Shown: piece after piece, positions 6,313 through 16,279 of the stretch
How the letters are laid out: every line of letters begins with the position of its first letter
Position numbering within the stretch: position 1 is the stretch's first letter
Source of the DNA: JBCDKH01 sp964388485
GTDB lineage: Bacteria > Planctomycetota > Phycisphaerae > Tepidisphaerales > Tepidisphaeraceae
Assembly (NCBI GenBank): GCA_964388485.1
Contig: CAYMAS010000063.1
Location: 1 to 16,279, forward strand
DNA length: 16,279 bases
Direction of reading: 5' to 3'
Program-made: the position numbers and the translations under genes
Notes under the pieces: generated by a model
The model's database searches: none
The model's input: only the letters and a program-made list of their open reading frames with translations
Told to the model about the DNA's origin: nothing

Positions 6313-7571
6313 AGTTTGCTCCCCCAGCAATCGACGCCGATGTGGCGGTCCGGCTCTATGAGAAATCTTGTGGTGCTGGCGAAGCGACGGCCGGTGCCGC
6401 AGCCCGCGATGTGGTGCGGCGAGCGCGACTCTTGCCGGCACCGGCTGCCTGGGATCTGCTGTCGTTCGCGCTCATGGTGACGGTCGCCGACCTCGCCGCC
6501 CGCAGAGATCGGAGTCCCGACGGCTGGACGCGGGAGATCGAGTTGATCGTACCCGTCGCAGACCCCGATCGCTGGCGGCCGCATCAGGGGCGACTGGCAG
6601 GGTTGCTTCGTCTGATGACAACCGACCGCTGGGAAATTGAATTCTGTCACGGAACGCCGCCGCCGTTCAAGCAGAAGCGGCAGCGTGCTCCGATCTTTCC
6701 GGACCAAGATTGCGTCAGCCTCCTCTCCGGCGGCCTCGACAGCCTCGTCGGCCTGCTCGATCTGCTTGCCGCCGGGCGTCGCCCTTTCGCAGTCAGCCAG
6801 ACAGTGCGTGGGGATGCCAAGAAGCAGCAGCAGTTCGCCGCCGTCGACTCCGGTACGGTCCGGCATCTTCAACTCGGGCACGCGGCCAGCACGGGTGTCG
6901 ATGACGAACGATCTCAGCGTGCAAGATCCTTTATCTTTCTCGCGTTCGGCGTGCTCGCCGCAACGGCCACCGCGGCACACCGCGATTGTGGGACCATCGA
7001 CCTTCATGTTCCAGAGAACGGCTTCATTGCGCTCAATCCTCCGCTGACTGGACTGCGACTCGGCGCACTCAGCACCCGAACTGCGCATCCGAATCTGTTG
7101 CGCGGCTTGGAAGAGGTCTTTGCGGCGACCGAACTCCGCGTATCACTCATTAACCCGTACGCGCAAAAGACTAAGGGTGAGATGCTGTCGTCGTGCGGTG
7201 ACCAAATGCGGCTTGCCGCCCTCGCCGCGACGTCGACGAGCTGCGGCCGTTTTCTGCATTACGGCTACACGCACTGTGGACGGTGCGTCCCGTGTCAAGT
7301 CCGCCGTGCCGCCCTGCTGCACTGGGGCGTCGAGGACACAACGAGCTATGTCTACCACGACCTCGGTCAGGATGATGCGGATCATGCCGGGTTCGATGAT
7401 GTGCGTGCCGTGCAAATCGCTGTGCAGACAGTCCGTAAGGACGGGCTCGACGCATGGCTCGGCACCACATTGGCCGCCGTCCCGGTCGGCGAACGTGCGG
7501 CATTGCAGGCAATGATCGGCCGGGGCATCAAGGAGCTCGCCTCGCTGCATCGGGCGCACGATGTCCGATGA
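6309..7571 (+). CDS. qatC: QatC: QueC-like PP-loop ATP-pyrophosphatase of the Qat system
   Basis: 420 residues. The PP-loop motif SGGLDS is at residues 140-145 (SLLSGGLDSLVGLLDLL), which activates a carboxylate or similar with ATP in the QueC family. Four cysteines near the C-terminus, Cys312, Cys323, Cys326 and Cys329 (SCGRF...THCGRCVPCQVRR), match the QueC zinc site. QueC itself makes preQ0 (7-cyano-7-deazaguanine). About 125 residues precede the PP-loop and are absent from ordinary QueC, so this is the long defence-type QatC. No queCDEF or tgt partner is nearby, so it is not a queuosine gene cluster. The start overlaps the qatB stop (ATGA) and its stop overlaps the qatD start (ATGA). Confidence 0.93.
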   Translation: MKFAPPAIDADVAVRLYEKSCGAGEATAGAAARDVVRRARLLPAPAAWDLLSFALMVTVADLAARRDRSPDGWTREIELIVPVADPDRWRPHQGRLAGLLRLMTTDRWEIEFCHGTPPPFKQKRQRAPIFPDQDCVSLLSGGLDSLVGLLDLLAAGRRPFAVSQTVRGDAKKQQQFAAVDSGTVRHLQLGHAASTGVDDERSQRARSFIFLAFGVLAATATAAHRDCGTIDLHVPENGFIALNPPLTGLRLGALSTRTAHPNLLRGLEEVFAATELRVSLINPYAQKTKGEMLSSCGDQMRLAALAATSTSCGRFLHYGYTHCGRCVPCQVRRAALLHWGVEDTTSYVYHDLGQDDADHAGFDDVRAVQIAVQTVRKDGLDAWLGTTLAAVPVGERAALQAMIGRGIKELASLHRAHDVR

Positions 7572-8308
7572 TCGACTTCCACTGCCACATCGACCTTTTC
7601 CCTGACCCACATGCCGTTCTTCGCGAGGCGGCAAGACGTGGGGTACGCATCCTCTCCGTCACAACGACGCCGTCAGCGTGGCCCGGAACGCTTGCTCTTT
7701 CCGAGGAATATCCGAACGTCATGACCGCACTCGGTCTGCACCCGCAGTTGGCCACAGAGCGTAAGCATGAGTTGCCGCTCTTTGCACAATACTTAGCGGA
7801 CGCCCGCTTCATCGGTGAGGTCGGGTTAGACGGCACGCGGCCGCTACGCCGGACCTGGTCTGATCAGGTCGCGGTCTTCGACTCGGTGTTGAACCTGTGC
7901 GCGGATGCCGGCGGCCGAATCCTCTCGCTTCACAGCCGCTCGGCCGCATCCGCGGTTCTTGACGGTCTGGAGCGGCACCCGGGAGCAGGCACGGCAGTCA
8001 TGCACTGGTTTGCGGGTTCGAAAGCCGAGCTAAACCGAGCGGTTGAACTCGGTTGCTGGTTCAGTGTTAATCATGGCATGGTGCTGAGCGATAAAGGTCG
8101 CCGGCTGACGCAGGCCATGCCGCGTGACAGAGTATTGACGGAGACGGATGGTCCTTTCGCTCAAGTGGGCGCAACGCCGGCTGAGCCACACATGGTCTCT
8201 GCGCTAGGCGAGGCCATGGCTGAAGTTTGGGATGTGCCCTTGTCGCATGTCAGTCAAACACTCAACGTTAACCTCGCCACGCTGCTGTCGGACGTACCCC
8301 GTTCCTGA
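7568..8308 (+). CDS. qatD: QatD: TatD-like metal-dependent hydrolase of the Qat system
   Basis: 246 residues from ATG 7568, inside an ATGA overlap with qatC. An in-frame start further upstream lies inside qatC and is not used. TatD-type metal ligands are all present: H5 and H7 (DFHCHID), E84 (GEVGLD), H122 (LHSRSA), H146 (MHWFAG) and D194 (LTETDGPF). TatD enzymes are amidohydrolase-fold nucleases, so a DNA-cleaving role fits, but the Qat substrate is not shown here. It is slightly shorter than housekeeping TatD (about 260). It is the last gene of the operon and converges on dnaE2, with 129 bases between. Confidence 0.93.
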   Translation: MIDFHCHIDLFPDPHAVLREAARRGVRILSVTTTPSAWPGTLALSEEYPNVMTALGLHPQLATERKHELPLFAQYLADARFIGEVGLDGTRPLRRTWSDQVAVFDSVLNLCADAGGRILSLHSRSAASAVLDGLERHPGAGTAVMHWFAGSKAELNRAVELGCWFSVNHGMVLSDKGRRLTQAMPRDRVLTETDGPFAQVGATPAEPHMVSALGEAMAEVWDVPLSHVSQTLNVNLATLLSDVPRS

Positions 8309-8352
8309 ACGATTTCAACGCAGCATCGCTGTACGAGTGCCCTTGCAAGACG

Positions 8353-8367
8353 TCTTCAAATCGAAGA
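8353..8367. terminator. Weak stem-loop between convergent qatD and dnaE2
   Basis: TCTTC/GAAGA five-base stem with an AAATC loop in the 129-base gap between two converging genes. There is no T-run after it on either strand, so it is a poor intrinsic terminator. Nothing better was seen in the gap. Confidence 0.2.
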
Positions 8368-8437
8368 TCCGCCTGCTATCTCGGATGCGATACGGCCAGT
8401 TCTAGCCAACTCCGGAGAGAGCGTGCATTCAACACGT

Positions 8438-11775
<3,338 letters not shown>

Positions 11776-11776
<1 letters not shown>

Positions 11777-13437
11777 CAGGACCACACCCCGTGGACGAAC
11801 CATTCGTTCTTCGGCCTTGAGCGGTAGACCCACAACCACAGCCCGCCCTCGCACTGGAGCTTGTAGTAGTCGCGCACGTCGAGCGAACGGCGCGACAAGT
11901 GCGCATGCCACCATCGCCGGCCGATGCGCTCGGGGCCGACCGTCGTGATGATCGGCCGCGACTCGCCACGCCACCGCAGCGCGGCCAGCGGCCCCTCGGG
12001 TTGAAGGAAGGCCACCTCCGCCGGCTCGGCCGAATCGAACAGCTGTGTCGGCCGGTCGCCGCTGACGGTGACAGCCTTGAACTTCGCCCGGGACTCGTCT
12101 GCCGGCCGCACCCGATAAGCCGCTTCCGGCACATGGCTCGGCGTCGGCTCGATCCGCAGCACTCGCTCGCGTCCGAGCCGACCTTGCAGCAGGTCGACCA
12201 ACCGGCCCACGTCCTGCTCATCTCGCGACCGATCCCGCTCGCCGTCGCACCGCGCCTGTCCGTGCGGCAGCCGCGTCTCTTGTGGAGCCGAGAGCGCCAA
12301 TGCCTCAACGCCTCGGCCCATGTCCAGCGTTTCGACCCTCGGCCGCAGCACGTTCCACAAATGCCGCTCGTCCCGCGTTGCCGCCGCCAGTCGAACATGG
12401 ACTGTCTCACACTCCGGCCGAAGGTCGCCGTTTAGCCGCTCGACCTCCAGCGTCAGCCGACGTGCCGCCGACTCCTGCCGTCCCAGCCGCTTGCACAACT
12501 CGGCCACGAGATTTGCCGCCGTCCGCTCGACCGCCTCGTACTGCGTTGCCGGCCCGGCAAAGCGAAAACTCACACGCGTTGTCTCGGCGAAGGGTTGCCA
12601 TTCGCGCAGTTCGACCGCTTCGCCCATCGCCTGATCCAGTCGAAGCAAAACCTCTTCGCCGTCACCGAAGCGGCGGGCGACTTCCTGCCGCGGGATGTCC
12701 ATGAATTGGCCGACGCGATCGACGCCGACCTCCGCCAGCATGTCGACCACCTCCGACTCGACCCGCAGCGCTGCGACCGGAAGGTCCAGCAAAGCCATCG
12801 TGTCATCACACACGCCCTCCTCACCGAACCGGGCAAGTCCCCACGCGAGGCCAATCGTCGGCGCAACCGCGACACGCACCTGCAAACGCAACCGCCCTAC
12901 CGCTTGCCGCACCTGCCGTGCGAGGGCCAAGTGACCGCCGTATAGAAGTTCGCAGCCGGCGACGTCAAGGATCAGGCCGTCCGGCTCATCGACCGCCACC
13001 TTCGGCGTGAACCGCATCATCCATCGGGCTATTGCCGTCAGCCCGGCTGCGTCCGCCGCCGGCTCGTGGTCCAGCGCCTGCGGCAACGCGGGAAGAATCG
13101 CCGTCGCGTGGGCGACCGTCATCCCGACCGACACGCCCTCGCGCCGGGCCGACCTGCAAGCCGCGGCGACCAGTCGACGGCCGTGCGTGGCCTCCGCCAG
13201 TAGCAGGAACTTCGGCTTAGCCGGTCCACGCCATCGTCGTCTTCGCCGGTCGGTCGGCCACGTCGGGAGGTAGATCGACAGGTACGCCCCGGCCGGCCGC
13301 GGGGTCCCACTCGAACGTCCATTGCTTGTCCAGTGCCGGCCCGCCGGCGATTGCAGTTGCGTCTGACTCATCGGTGAACATCTCCCCGGCCGTGCGGAGT
13401 CCCGCCGGCCGATCGTCGTCGGGCCCTTGGCCTTCAT
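11776..13437 (-). CDS. imuB: ImuB: inactive Y-family polymerase homologue of the mutasome
   Basis: 553 residues. Conserved ImuB begins at YLSIYLPTWPTDRRRRRW (residues 52-69). It continues through the palm (DEPDGLILDVAGCELLYGG), the fidelity-reducing little-finger region, and the C-terminal GPERIGRRWWHAH and RRSLDVRDYYKLQCEGGLWLWVYR, then WFVHGVW. The acidic metal ligands of active Y-family enzymes are not at their usual places, as in other ImuB. It acts as the clamp-binding adaptor bringing DnaE2 to lesions. Start: ATG 13437 has AAGGAGGG ten bases upstream; ATG 13371 with GGGGAG is the alternative and gives a more typical 531 residues. Either start lies deep inside imuA, out of frame. The stop overlaps dnaE2 (TGATG). 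Confidence 0.85.
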
Positions 13438-13990
13438 GTGTGAAGTGCCCTCCTTTGCGTCTGAGAAGCTCCACGCTCCAGCGTGGACGCCGCGCGAGAT
13501 CACCGACGGCCGGCACCGGCGACACCCGCCACCGCGACCCGGCCGCAGATGAACCACCCTCACCCGCCGGCCGCAAGACGATCAGCCGGCAGCTTGCCCC
13601 CCGTGCCGCCAATTGCAGACGGCGTGTCATCGTCAGGTCGAACCCCCGCCCGTCGGCCACCACCGCGGCAATAGATGAGCATCGCACACAGAGTTCCGCG
13701 GCCCACGCCCGCTCGGCCGCGGAGCGGGCGTCGATCAACAGCGACGTTTCAAGCAAACCCAACTGATGTAGTGCCGTCGACGCCGGCCAAGCCGTCTTCC
13801 CGATCCAGACGTGGCAGGCCGCGTTAGTCGAGTCTTTGGTCAGCCAGCCGAGCGTGACGCCAAGACCACCGGTGTCGTTTTCACCGAGCAGCTCGTGTAG
13901 CCGACCGGTCTCGACCGGCGGGAACGGTCGCATCGGTGCCGCCATGCAGTCACTGTTGACGAGCGCAAGATGGTTCGTAGCTGAGGACAT
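13217..13990 (-). CDS. imuA: ImuA: RecA-fold accessory protein of the mutasome
   Basis: 257 residues from ATG 13990; a TTG at 14026 could add 12. The ribosome site is modest (AGG four bases upstream). The RecA-like core runs from about residue 39 (GGLGVTLGWLT) through LLIDARSAAERAWAAELCVRCSSIAAVVADGRGFDLTMTRRLQLAARGASCRLIVLRP, the usual ImuA order of strand, Arg-Cys, strand and RRLQLAA-R helix. No intact Walker A is seen, as in many ImuA proteins. The C-terminus WTFEWDPAAGRGVPVDLPPDVADR resembles ImuA ends. It is first of imuA-imuB-dnaE2, and its last 155 to 221 bases are also imuB. SOS control is expected from the family, but I could not find a convincing LexA box upstream. Confidence 0.75.
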   Translation of the reverse strand: MSSATNHLALVNSDCMAAPMRPFPPVETGRLHELLGENDTGGLGVTLGWLTKDSTNAACHVWIGKTAWPASTALHQLGLLETSLLIDARSAAERAWAAELCVRCSSIAAVVADGRGFDLTMTRRLQLAARGASCRLIVLRPAGEGGSSAAGSRWRVSPVPAVGDLARRPRWSVELLRRKGGHFTHEGQGPDDDRPAGLRTAGEMFTDESDATAIAGGPALDKQWTFEWDPAAGRGVPVDLPPDVADRPAKTTMAWTG

Positions 13991-14084
13991 GTACCTGTCG
14001 TGAGTTCGAGCAGCTTCGTGGTGCAAGTGTCGCCAAAGGCGGGAAGTGCTGCTGCTTCTCTACCCCCACTCGAAATGTGCAAGA

Positions 14085-14972
14085 TCAACCCGTGATATCG
14101 TGGTCGTCGTGAGCGCGTGAAAGTGGCTTGCGTGCTTGCTTCGTCGTCCGCGTGCCGCGCTCTGCGGGGACTGCTTTCTCCAGTGAGTTAGCTTCCCGTA
14201 CCGGCCCACCGCGGATTGCCGACCGTTGCCGGTCGAGCACACGCTCACGCGGCACGAGTGCTGCTGCAATCGCTTCGGTCAGCAACTTGCCGTCCTTCGG
14301 GTCGGCGTTGATGCGGTGGCTGCCCTCGTTCCACTTGCCGCGGTCGAGTTTCGACTGGTCGAGGTGGAGGCCGGCTTCGCTGGCGAGATGTTGCACGCGC
14401 TGGCGCATCGCCCGGCCGTTGCCGTCACGGAACGGATGGACGTAGTTGAGTGCGCCAACATGGGCGGCTGCGACTCTGGCGACGAGCTTCGTGTTCCGCT
14501 GGTCCGGCTCTTTTCTCGCCTCAGCTTTCAAGTGCGGCAGCGCCGGCTTGAATTGGTCGAAGGCGGTGTGCAAACCTTGGTCCACGAAGCGGACGGCGAT
14601 GTAGTGACTACGGCGAGGCGTGCCGTCCTCCCGCTGGTCCTGGCGGTGCATGTTGACCGTGCGGGTTTTGCCCGCCCACTCGTAGACATCTTGGAACAGG
14701 TGGCGGTGCAGTTCCTTGTAGCCGGCGGCGGTGTGGGCGAATGGACCTGCCGCGCCGTTTTCAAGCTGCACTGCCCGCGCGGCAACACGCCGTCGCTCGA
14801 CCTGCGCGAGCTCCGCAGCATCGGTCACGCCGAGCTTGTTCTTCAACACGCCGCTCGGCTGTAGGTACGCCTGCCACGCGGCAGAGTGTGCTGCTTCACC
14901 CCGGTCGCGTGGCGGACCTGTCGCCGACGACGTGGGAGCGGACGCGGTGGGGGTCCTGGAGGCATCAGCCAT
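14085..14972 (-). CDS. Fic-domain AMP-transferase toxin (VbhT-like class I)
   Basis: 295 residues from ATG 14972, overlapping the antitoxin stop by eight bases. The active-site motif HPFRDGNGRAMR is at residues 179-190; this is the canonical HPFx(D/E)GNGRxxR with Asp for the usual Glu. Upstream lies the typical lead GVLKNKLGVTDAAEL and LHRHLFQDVYEWAGKTRTVN (about 88-107), then the flap region SHYIAVRFV. The C-terminal 60 residues are basic and low in complexity, and so are residues 1-30. Fic enzymes of this group transfer AMP to target proteins, for example DNA gyrase and topoisomerase IV for VbhT. The toxin lacks its own N-terminal inhibitory helix, in keeping with a separate antitoxin gene. 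Confidence 0.9.
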   Translation of the reverse strand: MADASRTPTASAPTSSATGPPRDRGEAAHSAAWQAYLQPSGVLKNKLGVTDAAELAQVERRRVAARAVQLENGAAGPFAHTAAGYKELHRHLFQDVYEWAGKTRTVNMHRQDQREDGTPRRSHYIAVRFVDQGLHTAFDQFKPALPHLKAEARKEPDQRNTKLVARVAAAHVGALNYVHPFRDGNGRAMRQRVQHLASEAGLHLDQSKLDRGKWNEGSHRINADPKDGKLLTEAIAAALVPRERVLDRQRSAIRGGPVREANSLEKAVPAERGTRTTKQARKPLSRAHDDHDITG

Positions 14973-15369
14973 GCGTGGCCTCCTCGCGCTTCTCGCGGTT
15001 GATGCGGCAGCCACGGGCGAACGCGACGTCGAGTCGCGCGGTCACGTCCTCCGGCACACGCTCCTCCAACAGCATCCGGGTGAACGCCCAGTCGGCGGCG
15101 GTGAACGGGTTGCCTTCGATGGCGTTGCTTGCCGCGGCCGACGGATACGCGATCGCCTGCTCGGCGACCTGCTCGTCCTTCAACGGCTCGAAGTCGAGCG
15201 TGCGGACCTCGCGGCGCAACCGCTCGATCAACGTCGCGTCATCGGGCGAAACGGGGCCGATCTCGTCCGGCACGTCAAGTGCGGCGGCGGGCTGCGCGGG
15301 AACCGACAGGCCGTGTCGTGGCGGCGGAAGCGGCGAGTCGTCGAGTAGGTCGGTAATGCGGTTGCTCAT
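14965..15369 (-). CDS. Fic antitoxin with SxxxEG inhibitory motif (VbhA-like)
   Basis: 134 residues from ATG 15369, with GGAG seven bases upstream. The inhibitory motif (S/T)xxxE(G/N) is seen as S81-N-A-I-E85-G86 in SAAASNAIEGNPFTAADW. In class I antitoxins the Glu reaches into the Fic active site and blocks ATP orientation. The following LEERVPEDVTARLDVAF resembles the helix after the motif in VbhA-type antitoxins. The N-terminal 70 residues (Pro-rich, then ERLRREVRTLDFEPL) are longer than in the small VbhA (about 62 residues) and may bind DNA or another partner; this is unknown. It lies directly before and overlaps the Fic gene, giving antitoxin-toxin order. Confidence 0.82.
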   Translation of the reverse strand: MSNRITDLLDDSPLPPPRHGLSVPAQPAAALDVPDEIGPVSPDDATLIERLRREVRTLDFEPLKDEQVAEQAIAYPSAAASNAIEGNPFTAADWAFTRMLLEERVPEDVTARLDVAFARGCRINREKREEATHG

Positions 15370-15418
15370 TGGGGGTCTCCGTTGCAGTTCAATGGCGGTC
15401 GGTCGCCGGAAAGTCGGC

Positions 15419-15453
15419 AAAAGCCCGCCGGCGGCGGTCAGGCCGCTGGCGGG
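15419..15453 (-). terminator. Rho-independent terminator after the parB-like gene
   Basis: Twelve-base stem (15424-15435 with 15442-15453, one mismatch that is wobble on one strand) with a six-base loop, followed on the minus strand by C then TTTT (15422-15419). It lies 15 bases past the partition-gene stop and separates it from the antitoxin gene. Confidence 0.7.
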
Positions 15454-15468
15454 TGAATGGGTTGTCGG

Positions 15469-16279
15469 TTACGCCGCCTGCTTCGTCCGCGTGGTGCCTT
15501 TGGCCGTCGGTAGCTTGATCGGCCCGGGCTGCGAGTCGTTGTCCGGCTCCGACTGGTGGGGCTGGTGGGCGGACCGAAGGGGGAGCGGCAGCCAGTCGAG
15601 CTTGCTCACCAATGCTTCTGCCCGGCCGGCGGCGGCGTTTTTCTTGAGGCCGTCCACGCCCGCGCCGCTGCTCAATGTCTTGCCGTGTGTTTGCGTGTAA
15701 GCCTCGTCCAGCGCCGCGGCAATGCCGGCCTTCGTCAACCCGCTGAAGAAGCTCGCGGCGGTCGGCTTCCACCACTTCGTCACGTCGCAGCCGATGTGGC
15801 TGGCAACACGGCGAATCGTCTGGTCGCCCTTGCTGCCGTGGAAGTCGCCGACCGACTCGTTCACCGTGTCCAGCGCCGCGGCTGACAGCAACGCCAGCAG
15901 ACTTGTCTTGTCGTCGGGCGAAAGGCCGGCAACGAACGCGGGCAGCGCGTCCGGCGTTTGAGGTAGCCGGGACCGCCACTTTTGCAGTGCGTCGTAGAAC
16001 ACCGCCTGTGCCTCGCTCGGCTGCGGTGTCCCGTGGCTTCCGCGTGCCGGATCGCTCTTGCCGGCACCGGCGCAGAAGTCGTCACGCCCCGCACGCAGGT
16101 CCACTTCGAACGGCAGCGGGTCACGTCCCGCGAATTGGATCGAAAAGAAGAACCTTTCGCACAGGTGGGCGATGAACAGGTCGGCCGACGCCGCCGGGTT
16201 CTCGATCATGCTCGCCCGCAACACCTCCGTCCGCGCCTTGGTCAGCTTCCAGACGAGCGACCGGCTCATCTCGACGCCC
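15469..16279 (-). CDS. ParB/RepB-family plasmid partition protein, C-terminal part (5' end beyond window)
   Basis: The reading stays open to the right edge (GVEM before the first internal Met), so the N-terminal nuclease-like and helix-turn-helix domains lie outside. What is visible matches the long C-terminal region of plasmid-type ParB proteins: LVWKLTKARTEVLRASMIENPAASADLF, then DKTSLLALLSAAALDTVNE, the marker DVTKWWKPTAASFFSGLTKAGIAAALDEA, and GLKKNAAAGRAEALV..LDWLPLPLR. It ends in a polar tail PIKLPTAKGTTRTKQAA. ParB binds centromere-like sites and works with a ParA ATPase to segregate plasmids or chromosomes; this long form is common on plasmids. The family call rests on remembered motif patterns, not a search. 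Confidence 0.78.
   Translation of the reverse strand, partial: GVEMSRSLVWKLTKARTEVLRASMIENPAASADLFIAHLCERFFFSIQFAGRDPLPFEVDLRAGRDDFCAGAGKSDPARGSHGTPQPSEAQAVFYDALQKWRSRLPQTPDALPAFVAGLSPDDKTSLLALLSAAALDTVNESVGDFHGSKGDQTIRRVASHIGCDVTKWWKPTAASFFSGLTKAGIAAALDEAYTQTHGKTLSSGAGVDGLKKNAAAGRAEALVSKLDWLPLPLRSAHQPHQSEPDNDSQPGPIKLPTAKGTTRTKQAA

Noticed and set aside
6309..7571. Queuosine (preQ0) biosynthesis gene queC
   Set aside because: Long N-terminal extension, no queD/E/F or tgt neighbour, and flanked by qatB and qatD.
13991..14084. LexA/SOS box before imuA
   Set aside because: No CTG-N10-CAG or GAAC-N4-GTTC element found; only a lone GAAC-like half near the start.

Overview
This is a GC-rich bacterial accessory region with tightly packed genes and many 1-8 base overlaps. 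The gene families (imuA-imuB-dnaE2 mutagenesis cassette, an ECF-type sigma factor next to an ImmA/IrrE metallopeptidase, a plasmid-style ParB, a Fic toxin pair) fit a planctomycete or similar GC-rich environmental bacterium, and suggest a plasmid or integrated mobile element. The taxonomic call is an inference of moderate to low confidence, because no ribosomal or other phylogenetic marker is present.

Layout. (1) 1-833, minus strand: an N6-adenine DNA methyltransferase running off the left edge. (2) 2842-962, minus strand: a three-gene operon of sigma-70-family factor, a 137-residue acidic protein and an ImmA/IrrE-type Zn peptidase. (3) 2843-3018: a divergent promoter region holding a perfect 9-base inverted repeat. 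(4) 3019-3541, plus strand: three very small genes (54, 51 and 59 codons) with good ribosome binding sites. One has an internal duplication whose copies differ mostly at silent positions. (5) 3604-8308, plus strand: a complete four-gene Qat anti-phage system, qatA (KAP-type P-loop ATPase), qatB, qatC (QueC-like PP-loop enzyme) and qatD (TatD-like metal-dependent hydrolase). (6) 13990-8438, minus strand: imuA-imuB-dnaE2, the translesion mutasome. imuA and imuB overlap out of frame by at least about 150 bases, and dnaE2 carries an in-frame TAA that separates its catalytic aspartates. (7) 15369-14085, minus strand: a class I Fic toxin with a separate antitoxin carrying the inhibitory SxxxEG motif. 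(8) 15469-16279, minus strand: the C-terminal part of a ParB/RepB-type partition protein, closed by a stem-loop terminator and running off the right edge.

How the parts may work together. The Qat operon is a defence island core, flanked by a DNA methyltransferase, a toxin-antitoxin pair and a partition gene. The sigma/acidic protein/peptidase operon faces away from the three small genes and qat. This makes it a candidate regulator of the small-gene cassette, and possibly of qat, through the shared intergenic region. That link is an inference from gene order and the inverted repeat only. The most unusual items are the small-gene cassette with its putative regulator beside qat, the broken dnaE2, and the long imuA/imuB dual-coding overlap.
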